Part shown: positions 44,201 through 54,162 of the stretch, one piece after another
Layout of the letters: every line of letters starts with the position of its first letter
Position numbering within the stretch: position 1 is the first letter of the stretch
DNA from: Micromussa lordhowensis
Taxonomy: Eukaryota > Cnidaria > Anthozoa > Scleractinia > Lobophylliidae
Direction of reading: 5' to 3'
DNA length: 64,000 nt
NCBI GenBank assembly: GCA_964020085.1
Contig: OZ026597.1
Coordinates: 15,159,515 to 15,223,514, forward strand
The notes under the pieces: generated by a model
Told to the model about the DNA's origin: nothing
Databases searched by the model: none
The model's input: the letters and a program-made list of their open reading frames with translations, nothing else
Translations under genes and position numbers: made by a program

Positions 44201-45759
44201 TTCACTTGTCGCCTTTGGCAGTAGCGTGCCGGATTGCTTATCAAGTCTCTTCGTAGCGCAGAAAGGTAAAGTTGTTACATCATCAAGTCACTTTTTTCGC
44301 CCGAAATACCACTGCATTTTTTTAACTTATTATTTGGCAAACTGATCCCACAATGAAAAGGAGAATTCTGATTGTATCCCTGAGCAGTCCGAAGGTACGG
44401 ACAGCGAAGATTGATCACTTATAACGTTCGGTGAATTTATTTTTGAAAACATTGTCATGTTGATGTTTCAGTTTAGTTTTTACTTTCATCAAAACCACTT
44501 AAAAAACGCACCACACAATGCGAAGGTTGGGTGCAATACCGTCGAGTATACAACTGCTTTCTTGCATTTTGATTGGCTGTCTTTTCTATGACATGGTATA
44601 AATAACACATATGGACGCGTGCCCTCCCACTGTTGACCTGCAGACATATAATTTTATTGAAATCCTCGTCACTTTTTGTTTCTCTGCGTACAAGAAAGAT
44701 AGAAAAGAAAAAAAGAAGAGAAAAAAAGAAGAGAAGGAAGGATAAGGAAGCAGATTTCGACTTCCTAGTGAAATCAGTGAAACACTGCATAAGTAAGCTA
44801 GTGTTTTAAGGTGCCTCGAAACATTTCCCAGCACTTTCCAAGACGTAGACTTGGATGGGTTATTATAAGCACTCTATATCGGTTGATGTCGAAATCATGG
44901 TATCAAAAAACTGCCCAATCATTGGTGAACATGTTCCTGTCAAATTTGTGGCACAATAGGTTACCATAGCAACAATATGACCTGCTAAGAACACCCTTAA
45001 TTTTAGCTTTAAACGGTTATAACTTTTTTGAAATTTTAAGGTGGCTCTAAACCCACTACACAGAATTTTTTCTAAACTTTGCAAAAGTTGCATCTTATCA
45101 TGCTTATCATAATTCGATAATAAAAAATAGGGGTCACCGAGCTTGTTTTTGAGTTATAAGCGCTTAAAGCTAAAATTAAGGGTGTTTTTAGCAGGTCATA
45201 TTGTTGCTATGATAACGTGTTATGTAAAATCAGTGATTGCAACTTGTTTACCAATGATTGGGAATTTGTATGATACCATTATTGTAGCATCACTTGTTAA
45301 ACAGTGGCAGTATTCATCCTTCAACGTATAGCTGTTAGAAAAGTGCTGGTAACTTTTGCCAGCCTCCTTAACATACATATGAATTACATATAAATTACTT
45401 AATTACTTGTTTTCGTTTTTCTCCCAGGTGACGGTGACATGGCAGTGTCGCACACTGTGGGTAGTAACGTTTTTGATATCCTGCTGTGCCTGGGAATCCC
45501 TTGGCTTGTCAAGACCACTGTATGGGACTATGATTCGACTGTGGTGATCAACAGCCATGGGCTGTTCATCTCTTGTTTCTTCATCCTGGGCTCCATAGCT
45601 GTCACTTTGATTATTATCTACTACTACAAATGGGTTTTAAACAAAAAAGTGGGCTGCATCTATCTCGTATTTTACTTTATCTTCATGGGCATATCGATCT
45701 ACGTAGAAATGAATGCGTTTGGGAAGTATAACCCACCCATGTGTATTGTGGACACCTGA
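38125..45759 (+). CDS. K+-dependent Na+/Ca2+ exchanger (NCKX, SLC24 family), seven exons
   Basis: The exons are 38125-38266, 40317-40622, 41352-41455, 42198-42298, 42977-43299, 43888-44265 and 45428-45759. All are GT-AG and in phase: 1686 nt, 561 residues plus stop, a normal NCKX length. Residues 10-28 form a hydrophobic signal/TM0. Alpha-1 repeat: GSSAPEL 138-144, then GTILGSAVFNVLFVIG from 161. A Lys/Glu-rich cytosolic loop spans ~245-370. Alpha-2: GSSVPD 436-441, then HTVGSNVFD ending at Asp468. Glu143, Asp441 and Asp468 align with NCKX2 Glu188, Asp548 and Asp575, the last linked to K+ dependence. Known role: plasma- or internal-membrane Ca2+ extrusion using Na+ in and K+ out. The C-terminal PPMC tail suggests the NCKX3/4 branch. 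Confidence 0.93.
39300..39686. repeat. 387-bp palindromic MITE in NCKX intron 1
   Basis: The arms mirror each other over ~190 bp: TTTAAAGTGCCCCTATGATCA against TGATCATAGTGGCACTTTAA, and ATCGATTACGAACA against TGTTCGTAATCGAT; GCCATTAATTTTCC is repeated inverted near the centre at ~39495. No coding content of note. Confidence 0.85.
40317..40622 (+). CDS. NCKX exon 2 (alpha-1 repeat start)
   Basis: The acceptor is CTTTTTCAG and the donor ATTG/GTGAGT. It carries the extracellular NCTPPSIEEFPNDFF region, TM helices and ALGSSAPELFASVI with the Ca2+/Na+-binding Glu143. Confidence 0.92.
41080..41236 (+). mobile_element. LINE-type 3' tail with (TTG)n
   Basis: The sequence TGTGTAAATAAAGGATTG ends in a TTG microsatellite (41221-41236). 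An AATAAA followed by a simple-repeat tail is the usual 3' end of several non-LTR families. The 5' limit is not visible. It lies in NCKX intron 2. Confidence 0.45.
41352..41455 (+). CDS. NCKX exon 3
   Basis: The acceptor is CTCTTTAG and the donor GCACG/GTAAGC. It encodes GVFVTKGDIGVGTILGSAVF and NVLFVIG, the second half of the alpha-1 repeat. Confidence 0.92.
42198..42298 (+). CDS. NCKX exon 4
   Basis: The acceptor is CTGCCCACAG and the donor ATCTG/GTGAGA; phase 0 in, phase 2 out. It encodes LAWWPLVRDSLFYLF and a further TM helix. Confidence 0.9.
42450..42681. mobile_element. TIR MITE in NCKX intron 4, related to the 17.1-kb hAT-like element
   Basis: Left end CTAGCCTGCCAAGCAAGCG TTCC, right end GGAACGCTTGCCCGTAGCTGGC: inverted ends with the same TAGCCTGC..AAGC theme as the 17078-17227 element. 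The flanks GGCCTATT and GGCCTTATT resemble an imperfect duplication. Confidence 0.55.
42977..43299 (+). CDS. NCKX exon 5 (TM and cytosolic loop)
   Basis: The acceptor is TGTCGCAG and the donor TAGCG/GTAAAC. It completes the Trp codon, then SEATAMVCFYSVYLLIMYF (the NCKX WxE...YxxY helix) and the charged loop with many Glu/Lys/Gln residues. Confidence 0.9.
43888..44265 (+). CDS. NCKX exon 6 (alpha-2 repeat start)
   Basis: The acceptor is TTTTATCCAG and the donor AAAG/GTAAAG. It encodes a His-rich loop end (HLAHHHEY), TM helices (INLLFYFTIPDVKKESCR) and FGSSVPDCLSSLFVAQK with Asp441. Confidence 0.92.
44811..45060 (-). repeat. MITE-like dispersed repeat, copy B (reverse)
   Basis: An inverted copy of the 21628-21842 family: AAGGTGCCTCGAAACATTTCC, CAAAAAACTGCCCAATCATTGG and GACCTGCTAAGAACACCCTTAA are present in reverse order. 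It lies in NCKX intron 6, ~90 bp from copy C in opposite orientation. Confidence 0.75.
45150..45370 (+). repeat. MITE-like dispersed repeat, copy C
   Basis: A forward copy: GCGCTTAAAGCTAAAATTAAGG, GTTTTTAGCAGGTCATATTG and CAACTTGTTTACCAATGATTGG. With copy B it forms a large inverted pair just before NCKX exon 7. Confidence 0.75.
45428..45759 (+). CDS. NCKX exon 7 (last)
   Basis: The acceptor is GTTTTTCTCCCAG and the stop TGA is at 45757-45759. It encodes GDGDMAVSHTVGSNVFD, the K+-linked Asp468, three TM helices and the short tail ending PPMCIVDT. Confidence 0.92.
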
Positions 45760-48310
45760 TTCAGCCACAACAAACAATTTCTCCTCTTTGTACTGACGCC
45801 ATATGGTTCTTAGGGGACTAAATGGGCGAATTTTGTTTGCCTTTCGTTCGGACTTACCCGTCTGTGAGACCAGCCTTCGGACCTAAAGGGTTTTAAAAAA
45901 GACTTTCTCCTGGAGTCCAACGATGTCTGCTGTTTGAAGGCATCATAAACTGTCAGATTTTAAACGACTCTTTATAAGCTGGGGGTTAGCCCATGGTTTG
46001 CATCTTTATGGAATCTTTTTCTAAGAACTTAGACACTACTCGTTTTAGGTTCTCACAAACGATAGTCGTCACGGTGGACAATTTAGTAGAAACTTGTTGT
46101 ATGAGATAACTGAAATTCGCGCAAGCGTGGTGTATCGGCGAATACTCACATTTTCCATAGCCAATGATATTCAGAACTCAAAACAGACCATGGCAAGTTT
46201 CTATTACATTAGAACACCTTCAGCTAGTGTTACTCAATTGTAAAGTTCTAAATAGTTTAGTTAATTTGAATAGATAGCTCTGAAATCATTTGCAGTTACG
46301 ATATTGGGAATTCTTCAGGAAAAAAAAATTAGTTGATGGTTGATCCTTAAATCTACTGCACCTTGTTGTTACTTATTTTCGCCGGAACGTAATTTCGCGA
46401 ATTTCGCGGGACTTAAATTTTGCGGAAAAGGAAATAAGTTTCGCGAAAATTGTCAAAATACGGATCTTCAGTAGCAACGTAAACCGTTTAGTCTCAGAAT
46501 TGGCACCATGAAATTTATTATACGATAGCAATAGCTTCCAGTGACACTAATCAAAACCATATCCGAAAACGCCCCAAACTGCCAATCAAGTGGTTGAAAA
46601 GGCTTGCGATTCATGTTGATAAAGAATAATATAATTATAATAATATAATATAGATTGAAAATCGCGAAAATAAGTAACAATAAGGTAGCTAACCAGGAAG
46701 GTATATATAAAATGTATTTGCCAAGGGCTTCAGTGCATGCTTCTTGATCGATGGGTTAATTGACACAGGGCGTAATGAGGAAACATTTCAATTACTGTGA
46801 CTCGCTTTCACCTCGCTAACCTAAGTCGAGTTACTTTATCCGGCAAATTGAAAGCGTAATATAATGGTTTCATAGTACAACTAGAAAAGAATGACGGTTT
46901 TATTTTTTCTATCGGTGATTTTGCTCTAGTTTTGTATGAATTACATTAGAAAGTGGACATACAGTCTTGTCTTTTTTTGTTTCATTATTCAATTGTCCAA
47001 TCCACCACATTGAATCTCAAACTCAAATCCCGTCGCTCTAACCCAAAGCAAGCGGGTATTTTTTTTCCAGTCTCCCCAGACGTTTTAGGAGACATAGACA
47101 GAGTACTGGGACTGGTAATAACTAAGGAATTGAATAAACTGGTGTTTACCACGCGACATAATTATTAAGTTATTACAGGGTTCCTTTTGGAAGACCACAT
47201 ACATCCACGGCAACTTTGCTTTGGTTTTATTCAAATACTCAAAGGTCGGTGTTGGCATGGTTTCGAATATTTGTTGCAGAAAGGGAGTTGTAGTTTGTCA
47301 ATCAAACAAAGGGATAAAAAGAGTTTCTTGATTACATCAATGCTGCAGACCTGTTCAGTGGCGGTCTTCTCGCTTTGAATGCGGTGAAAAAGGGAATGCT
47401 TGTTTGAATATTTTGCGGGAGTTTTGCATTTCCAAGGTTTATATAGCAAAATTAATGTTTTCCTGGATAGACCTCATCAGATCATGGCCTCTTGAACGTA
47501 TCCATAAATTGTACCACTTTTTCCTGTTTTCTTTTTTTTTCCGTTACTGAGTCGTCAAAACGACGACCTTTATATTACCATTTATTGAAAACTTTAATTG
47601 GTCGATTTAATTCTTGCATAGAAATGGCTCTTCAGACTTTTAACGATTTGTACAGAACCAGCCAACTACGGGTTAAAACTAGGTTCCTACAGGAAATTAC
47701 CTTTCATAATTATATTTAATCTACATACGACGACAAACAGTGGCGACCACTTATTGATGTATTACATTTTGGCCTGTTGCAGGTTGATTCAGGCAATGAA
47801 GTGATTACCAGTGTATGCAAGTGGTGAAGTAACCACTTACAGAAGATTATAAACAGAACATATATCAGTTATTACTCTCCGAGACATACCTTTGATATTG
47901 GGTAACTTTCTTTGTAATGCCGTGAAATTCGAACATTAACCGTCTCCCCCTCCCCCAAAAAATCTCAAACGAATTAACTGGTTCAATAATGTGCACCTTT
48001 TTTCAGTGGCTTTCGGGGAACAGTTGGGGAACTCCGCTTTTAAATATTTTTTCTTCCTCGTATCAAACTAAATGGAATGATAATGATCTTTTCTTCCGTT
48101 TGAAGTAAGTTTGATGTGAAAATGCTTTCAAAGAAGGGGATCCAACCCAAGTAACCGTAAAATACCCATCTAGCCATGCCTTTATTGGTGTTAGTTTCTA
48201 AACAATGCTTGAAGACATAAAAAAGCAAGGGTCGCAATTGAAACGTCAATTGTTTTCAGAACTGAGATCCAACAATGGACTTCATAAAAACTCTATAACT
48301 GTTGCAAGAT
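45760..48310. other. Downstream of NCKX; no gene seen
   Basis: Includes the probable exchanger 3' UTR, whose end I cannot place, and AT-rich sequence with only short unconvincing reading frames. Confidence 0.5.
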
Positions 48311-48314
48311 AGTG

Positions 48315-48630
48315 TATCAAGGTGAATGAGGCCGTATGAAAATAAGTGAAGATGGTAGATGAAGTTGAGGAAGACGGGTGAAGGTGTATAAAGGTGGATT
48401 AAGATTTAAAGGAGTTGTATATATGGGGAAGCATGAAGGTAGACGAGGCGATGAAAGATATGTGAAGTGTTAAGAACGTAAATTAGTGTATGAAACTGCA
48501 CATGAAAGTGGTTGAATTTGAATAAAAGAGGATGAAAGTTGACGAAGGTGGATGAAGGGGAATGACAGGCCTGAACATGTTTGAAGGTGATATGGGTGTA
48601 TAACTGAAGGTAGGTGAAGGTGGAATATGA
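48315..48630 (+). repeat. Purine-rich degenerate minisatellite
   Basis: GGTGxATGAAGxTG-like words recur about every 10-20 bp (GAAGATGGTAGATGAAGTTG, GGTGAAGGTGTATAAAGGTGG, GTTGACGAAGGTGGATGAAG). The strand is strongly purine-biased. No coding meaning is apparent. Confidence 0.6.
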
Positions 48631-49079
48631 TGTATAACTGTTAACACTGGTAGCAGTGATGGTAGTCCAAAGATCTAAGAATCTTCAGATAACCGTTTAC
48701 CGATTCGTATTCAAGACAGTCAATCATTAGGGAAGGAGTTCATTGTATTACAGCAAAAACCCAGAGATGTGTTATATACATACATACATGATGATGACCG
48801 AGGAATAAAACTGGTGTCTAAAGATTTGCTATTTGTATCAATTAAAAGCATAGGAAAACGTCCAATGCTTTAGATGACAATGTATGTGATTGATTCTTAG
48901 ATAGTTCAGGGAGGGGGGGGGGGGGGGGGCAAGGAAAGATAAAAACATTCTTATTCTTTGAGGAGAAAGACTTAATTTTGCAAAAGGGGTAAAATTAATA
49001 AAATTCACTCTAAAAGCAATTTGCAGAAACCGGTCAATATATAAAATCAATTTGCGGGCAATTTGCCAGATCATGCACA

Positions 49080-49318
49080 TTTGGCGGGAACGGCGGGAAC
49101 TTTAATTCTGACCGAGTGAGCTTGGGGTCAAGAGATAGAAACAAAGATGGCGGCCTAAGACTTTGAGCATAATACACTAGTAAACAAGACAGGCTTTTTC
49201 CCGGGGCTATTCAGCGAAATAATGTTAACTTCCCGGTTGACAAACAACCGAACTCTAGAAGACTGGTGCTTAGCCTTTGCAGTGGAACGACTTTCAACAC
49301 GAAAGGCAATCACTTAGG
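49080..49318 (+). promoter_or_regulatory. Promoter-like segment with E2F-like and YY1-like sites
   Basis: TTGGCGGGAACGGCGGGAAC (two E2F-like cores) at ~49081 is followed by AAGATGGCGGC, an exact YY1-type word, at 49144-49154. A donor-like TTAG/GTAAAAC lies at ~49317. This could be a promoter plus a non-coding first exon of a plus-strand gene. No coding exon downstream can be linked to it. Confidence 0.3.
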
Positions 49319-49477
49319 TAAAACCAGGCCAGAGTGAGTTGTTGCAATCCAAACGGAGTCAGAGACACTGAATACAGCGAGTACAGAATTAACTTTCATC
49401 ATCAAGGTATACATGTATGTGTAACATATAAACATAATTGTTGAAAATTAGTTTGTAAAGTGTATATGTAAATGTAT

Positions 49478-49643
49478 GTGTTGTAGGTCAAAATGAAATT
49501 CAGGTTAAAATGAAATTCCTTTGTCTCTTAACCCTAATTATTCCTGGTTCATGAATAATTAGGGTCAGAAGACAAAGGGAATTGAGAATCAAACTAGGTT
49601 AAAATCATTTTAACCTGAATTTCATTTTGACCTACAACATATG
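49478..49643. repeat. Palindrome around CCCTAATTATT
   Basis: Arms GTTGTAGGTCAAAATGAAATTC and GAATTTCATTTTGACCTACAAC enclose inner inverted pairs CCTTTGTCT/AGACAAAGG and CCCTAATTATT/AATAATTAGGG. This is a MITE-like hairpin. Confidence 0.85.
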
Positions 49644-49657
49644 CTTTCACAGGATGC

Positions 49658-49800
49658 GGATTTGGATAGATTGCAAAATACCCGGCCCACTTATTTGCAC
49701 CCCATTGAATAAGAATAACTACTATTGTTATGTACCTCGTTCTTCAAAGCACACCGACACATGCAAATGGCTGGGCCGGGTATTCTGCAATCGCTCATGA
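49658..49800. mobile_element. Small TIR element with 10-bp direct repeats
   Basis: Inverted ends GATTGCAAAATACCCGGCCC (49669) and GGGCCGGGTATTCTGCAATC (ending 49793). The word CACAGGATGC flanks on both sides (49648-49657 and 49801-49810), consistent with a 10-bp target duplication. Confidence 0.6.
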
Positions 49801-49942
49801 CACAGGATGCATGTGCACCAAGACCTTAAAAAGTCTTTGGCATTGACCAGTACCTAATCCCCTGATGCACCCTGATTCAAAGTTTTTCATTGTTCTTTCA
49901 TCCCAATAATTATTAAACTTGAGTTTATAAGGTGGCCAGGGG

Positions 49943-50570
49943 GTGTCTAGAAAGCGAAGACCAAAGACCGAAGATCCCTAGAAAACAAAACCGAAGACCC
50001 CCTTGAAAATAAAGACCCCTTGAAAATAGAGACCTCGAAAACGAAGACCGCTAGAAAATGAAGAACCCCTCGAGGCGAAAGATCGATGGCACAACACTTC
50101 GTTCGGTCACATTCTGATTGTTTCAAACTGATCTTGTTTTAGTAACTACGAGACTTCTAGTTTCTACTGCTTGTTTCAGCTGGTGATAACTGACAAGTGA
50201 CAAAGGAATTGGCATGAGCATGCATTCTGCTCTTCAACTGGAATTTCTGCTAAGTTTAATTTACCATGCAATCAATTTGGAACAATCAGAAGGTGGCCAA
50301 ACGAAGCGTTGTGCGATCGATCTTTCACCCTACAGATATAATTTCGGGGGTCTTTTTTTTACTCAAGGTCTTTTCTAGGGGGTATTTGTTTTTGAGGTCT
50401 CTGTTTTCTTGTGGTCTTTGTTTGTGAGGTCTTCTTTTCCTAGGTGGTTTTTGTTTTCAAGGTCTTTGTTGTTTAGGGGGTCTTCATTTTTCAGGTCTTC
50501 ATTTTCTAGGGAGTCTTGTTTTTAAGGGGTCTTCAGTCTTTGGTCGTTGGTCTTCACTTTCTAGACACTT
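49943..50570. mobile_element. 0.63-kb inverted-repeat element with 12-bp direct repeats
   Basis: The arms consist of repeated GAAGACC words: GTGTCTAGAAAGCGAAGACC at the left, GGTCTTCACTTTCTAGACAC at the right. They continue inward to GATCGATGGCACAACACTTCG against CGAAGCGTTGTGCGATCGATC. GGTGGCCAGGGG flanks the element exactly (49931-49942 and 50571-50582). Long TIRs with 9-12-bp duplications are typical of Mutator-like elements. No transposase is inside. Confidence 0.7.
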
Positions 50571-50993
50571 GGTGGCCAGGGGCTTAGCGACCACATACGT
50601 AAATTACATGTGTGGAGTTTGGCCAATATGCAAGGCATGTGAGCCAGGATCCCTAACCCCAATAAAAAGTCTAACCACAAGCTAACTAGGCTAAGTCAGG
50701 CTAACCAGAGTGCTATTTGGACTAAACATAGGGCCATTTAAGCTAAAAGAAGTGCTATTTACATGTACAGTAGGGTGATCAGCTTCAGAGCAGAAAAAGG
50801 TAATAAGCATGCGTGCCAGTCTCACAAGTTTGAAAAAATGGCGGGAATTTGTCAATCTTGTAAACAAAAGAAGCTATGTAATTTGTTTGTTTTTGTAATT
50901 TTCCTGGTAAGCAGCAACATCTAACATTACTAATGAAAGCTAGAAGAGGACGATTTTAAAGAATGTATTTCATTCTATTACTCTAGACAGTTA

Positions 50994-53900
50994 TTGTGGG
51001 AATTAATCAAAATGGAAATACGTATGGAAACAATTGAATGTTCAAAAGAAAAAAGATGCAAACTTAGAAAACAAGATTTAACACTTCAAAAAGAATTACA
51101 AGATCTTGACCATAAAATTTGCAATACGGATTTTGAAGCTTTACATGTAGATCAAAATGTTCTTATGGAGTACAAAGCCGCAAAAGAAGAACTAAAAAAG
51201 ATATGAAAACAGAGGGAAGGAGGCTATTTTTAGATCAAAAGTGGGAGGAAAACCAACGAAATACTTTTTCAACTTGGAGAAGATGAACTATGAAAAAAAG
51301 CTCATACGCGAGGTGAAATTAAAGGATGGAGACATGTTAACAGATCCAAGACGGATTGAGAAAGAACTTGAAAATTTTTATAGTAATATGTATACATCCA
51401 AAAAAAAATCTTAACAGCGAACCTCAAGGTGAAAATGGAAATTTTGAATCTTTTGTTGAGGGTATTGAAATTCCTCAATTGGATACCGAGGAATGAGATT
51501 CACTAGAACATGATTTTACATACGAGGAGTTAAAAGAGACGGTAAGTTCTTTTTTTGGGCGATAACACTCCAGTTGAGGACGGATTCACTAAAGAATTTT
51601 ATGAGTCCTTTTATAATCTCACTTGGAGAGATTTGCTTAATTAATTTCATATGATGCAGCTTTTCAAAATGGATCCCTCTATTTCTCAAAGGAGGGGAAC
51701 TATGTATAACTTCTAATACCAAAAGCCGACGGAGATTTGACGGAACTTTCTAACTGGCATCTGATATCTACTTAATATTGATTATAAAATTTTGACAAAA
51801 GAATAGAAGAATACAGGTCTACTGAAATTAATTAATTCAAATCAAACCGGATTTGTCAAGGGAAGATACATAGGGAAAAACATAAGACTTTCAAGTGATA
51901 TAATGGAATATCTAGATGCTAAAAAGGCTTCTGGATTGCTTCTTTTTATAGACTTCGAAAAGGCTTTCGATAGCCTTGAATAGGACTTTATTACTAAAGC
52001 TTTGAACGTTATCAATTTTGGCCCAAATGTGAAAAGATGGATCACAATGTTTTTATAAAGGTGTACAAAGTGCTGTTATGAATGGTGGGGTTTTGACAAA
52101 TTATTTTGATATATCAAGAGGAGCTCGTCAGGGTTGTCCGCTCAGTCCTCTTCTATTTTATTCTTGCTGCGGAACTGCTAGCAGTTAAAATAATGCCAAG
52201 ATTCAGATTGTAAAGGCATTTCTCTCCCAGGTGACTAGAAGGTCAAAATGTCACAGTTTGCTGATGACACCACCATAATAATGGAAAATGTTGAATCACT
52301 CAAACCTCATTTACAGATCTTGGATTGCTTAGGAAATATTTCAGGTCGAAAATTAAATAATAAAAAAACAAAAGCTTTGTGGATGGGTTTCGAAGGATAG
52401 TAAATTAAAGGTACTTGACTTAAAGACAACCAAAAAAACCCATTAAAATTCTTGGAGTATATTTATCCTCTTGAAGAGTCTTGATGATTGATTCTGGAAC
52501 AGTCAGCATGGATGCTGCATAAGTGATATACCTAAAGCTTTCACTGGTAAAGACTTGCCATATATCTTGAGATCTCGTGAGAGCCATAAGTTCAATTTTG
52601 TTTTCATTTTCTTGATCTTTTCATAAAAGGCTTATTCAATACATTTATAGAGTTGTTAATTTTTGCATGGTTATTAAATCGCTACGCCTGTCTTGGATTG
52701 GTAGACTTCTAGGCACATCTGATGATAAATGAAAGGTAATCCCTAATTATTACTTTCAAAAACGTGGCAGTTTATCATTTCTCCTCAAATGCAATTATGA
52801 TGTAAAACTCTTGAAAACAGAACTGCCTCTCTTTTATGGAAAATTACTTCAGTATTTCCAAGATCTCAAGAACACAAAGTTCTAACATCTATCCAAATGG
52901 TGAATTCATTCTTTGGAATAACAAATCGATAACCATAGACAATGCCACCTTGTTTTGAAGGTAATGGTTTGAAAGGGGAGTTGTATACTAGGTAAAGGAT
53001 GCGCTAAACACAGAGGGCAATTTTTTACGGTATGAAGAGTTTAGCAACAAATTTAATATTACTACAAATTATATGCACTACTTTCAATTAAGCTCAGCTA
53101 ATCCATCCTGTTTGAAAAGAAGAGCAGCACAAACGTTTATACCTGCAGCTGACTTCTCTTCGACTTCCGTATCTGTTCCTTTAAATAAAACTTCCTTTGA
53201 TCTCGCTGAAGCACGCTGCAAAAATTATTACCAGCTGTTCACCTCAATTATTATAATGACAGCTGCATTGTCCCAAGTGGAATTAAAAAGTGGCAGGAGA
53301 AATTCCGTGGAATATTTGCTGACTGGTTAAAAAATTTTCAAGATATATATCACTTCACTAGGGATAACAAACTCCATCAATTTTGTTTTCGGTTTTTGCA
53401 TAGAATAGTTGTAACGAGGAAGAAACTCAAACTATTTTGTTTGGCGGAAATGATAAATGTATATATTGCTCTAGTGCTGACTCAATAGAACACACCTTCA
53501 TTGATTGCAGGGAGTCTGTAAAACTTTATTCACAAATTATATCATTGTTCAATCATTGCCAAGGTACTGCAATAACACTCTCGAACGAAAAATTGCTGCT
53601 CATTACATACATCACTTAACTGATGTGTTTTCGGATCCCGTAAGACACAGGCTATATTTGCTCATCATCTTGGTCAAACAATATATCCATTCCTCTAAAC
53701 ATTTTCAGAAAGAACTTTCTTTAGATGAACTTGTAGACAAATTAGCTGCTCAGTGGAAATTAGAAAAATGTACTTACATGTACATGTAGATGTTACCTAT
53801 TTAAACATTAATTCTATTGGCATACTACTTAAAAAATAAATTAAAAATTAAAAATAATCAATAGCATTATTACAATACAAGGTAAATCTAGTGTATGAAA

Positions 53901-54162
53901 ATTCTGCTCTCAATCAAAATGAATGATGTGAAGTTTCTTTTTATACCTTTCATAGATAGTAATACATACAGCTGTAGGCTCAGTCTCACCAGTTTCTAGT
54001 TAAATTGTTTTTTGTTAATGTCATGTTTTGTTATCTTTTTGATTACTTATTTGCTTTCTTCTCTTAACTTAACAGAAAAGTACTGTGTAAAATTTAAATT
54101 TATATCAGTGTAAGCAACCCTAATATATGTGTGTGTATAAATAAAGCATGTGGAAAAAAAAA
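50994..54162 (+). mobile_element. Decayed L1/Tx1-type LINE (5' truncated)
   Basis: Reverse-transcriptase motifs appear in order across several frames: a coiled, Lys-rich linker (50994-51206), EKMNYEKKLIREVKLKDG (~51280), YEELKETVSSFF (~51520), GFVKGRYIGKNIRLSSDI and LLLFIDFEKAFDSLE (~51850-51980), RQGCPLSPLLF (~52125), the catalytic FADDTTIIM (~52258), ILGVYLSS (~52450) and a zinc-knuckle CIYCSSADSIEHTF with the following Cys (~53459-53512). Many frameshifts and stops break it. It ends with AATAAA at 54140-54145 and A9 at 54154-54162. Endonuclease and ORF1 are missing. Confidence 0.85.
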
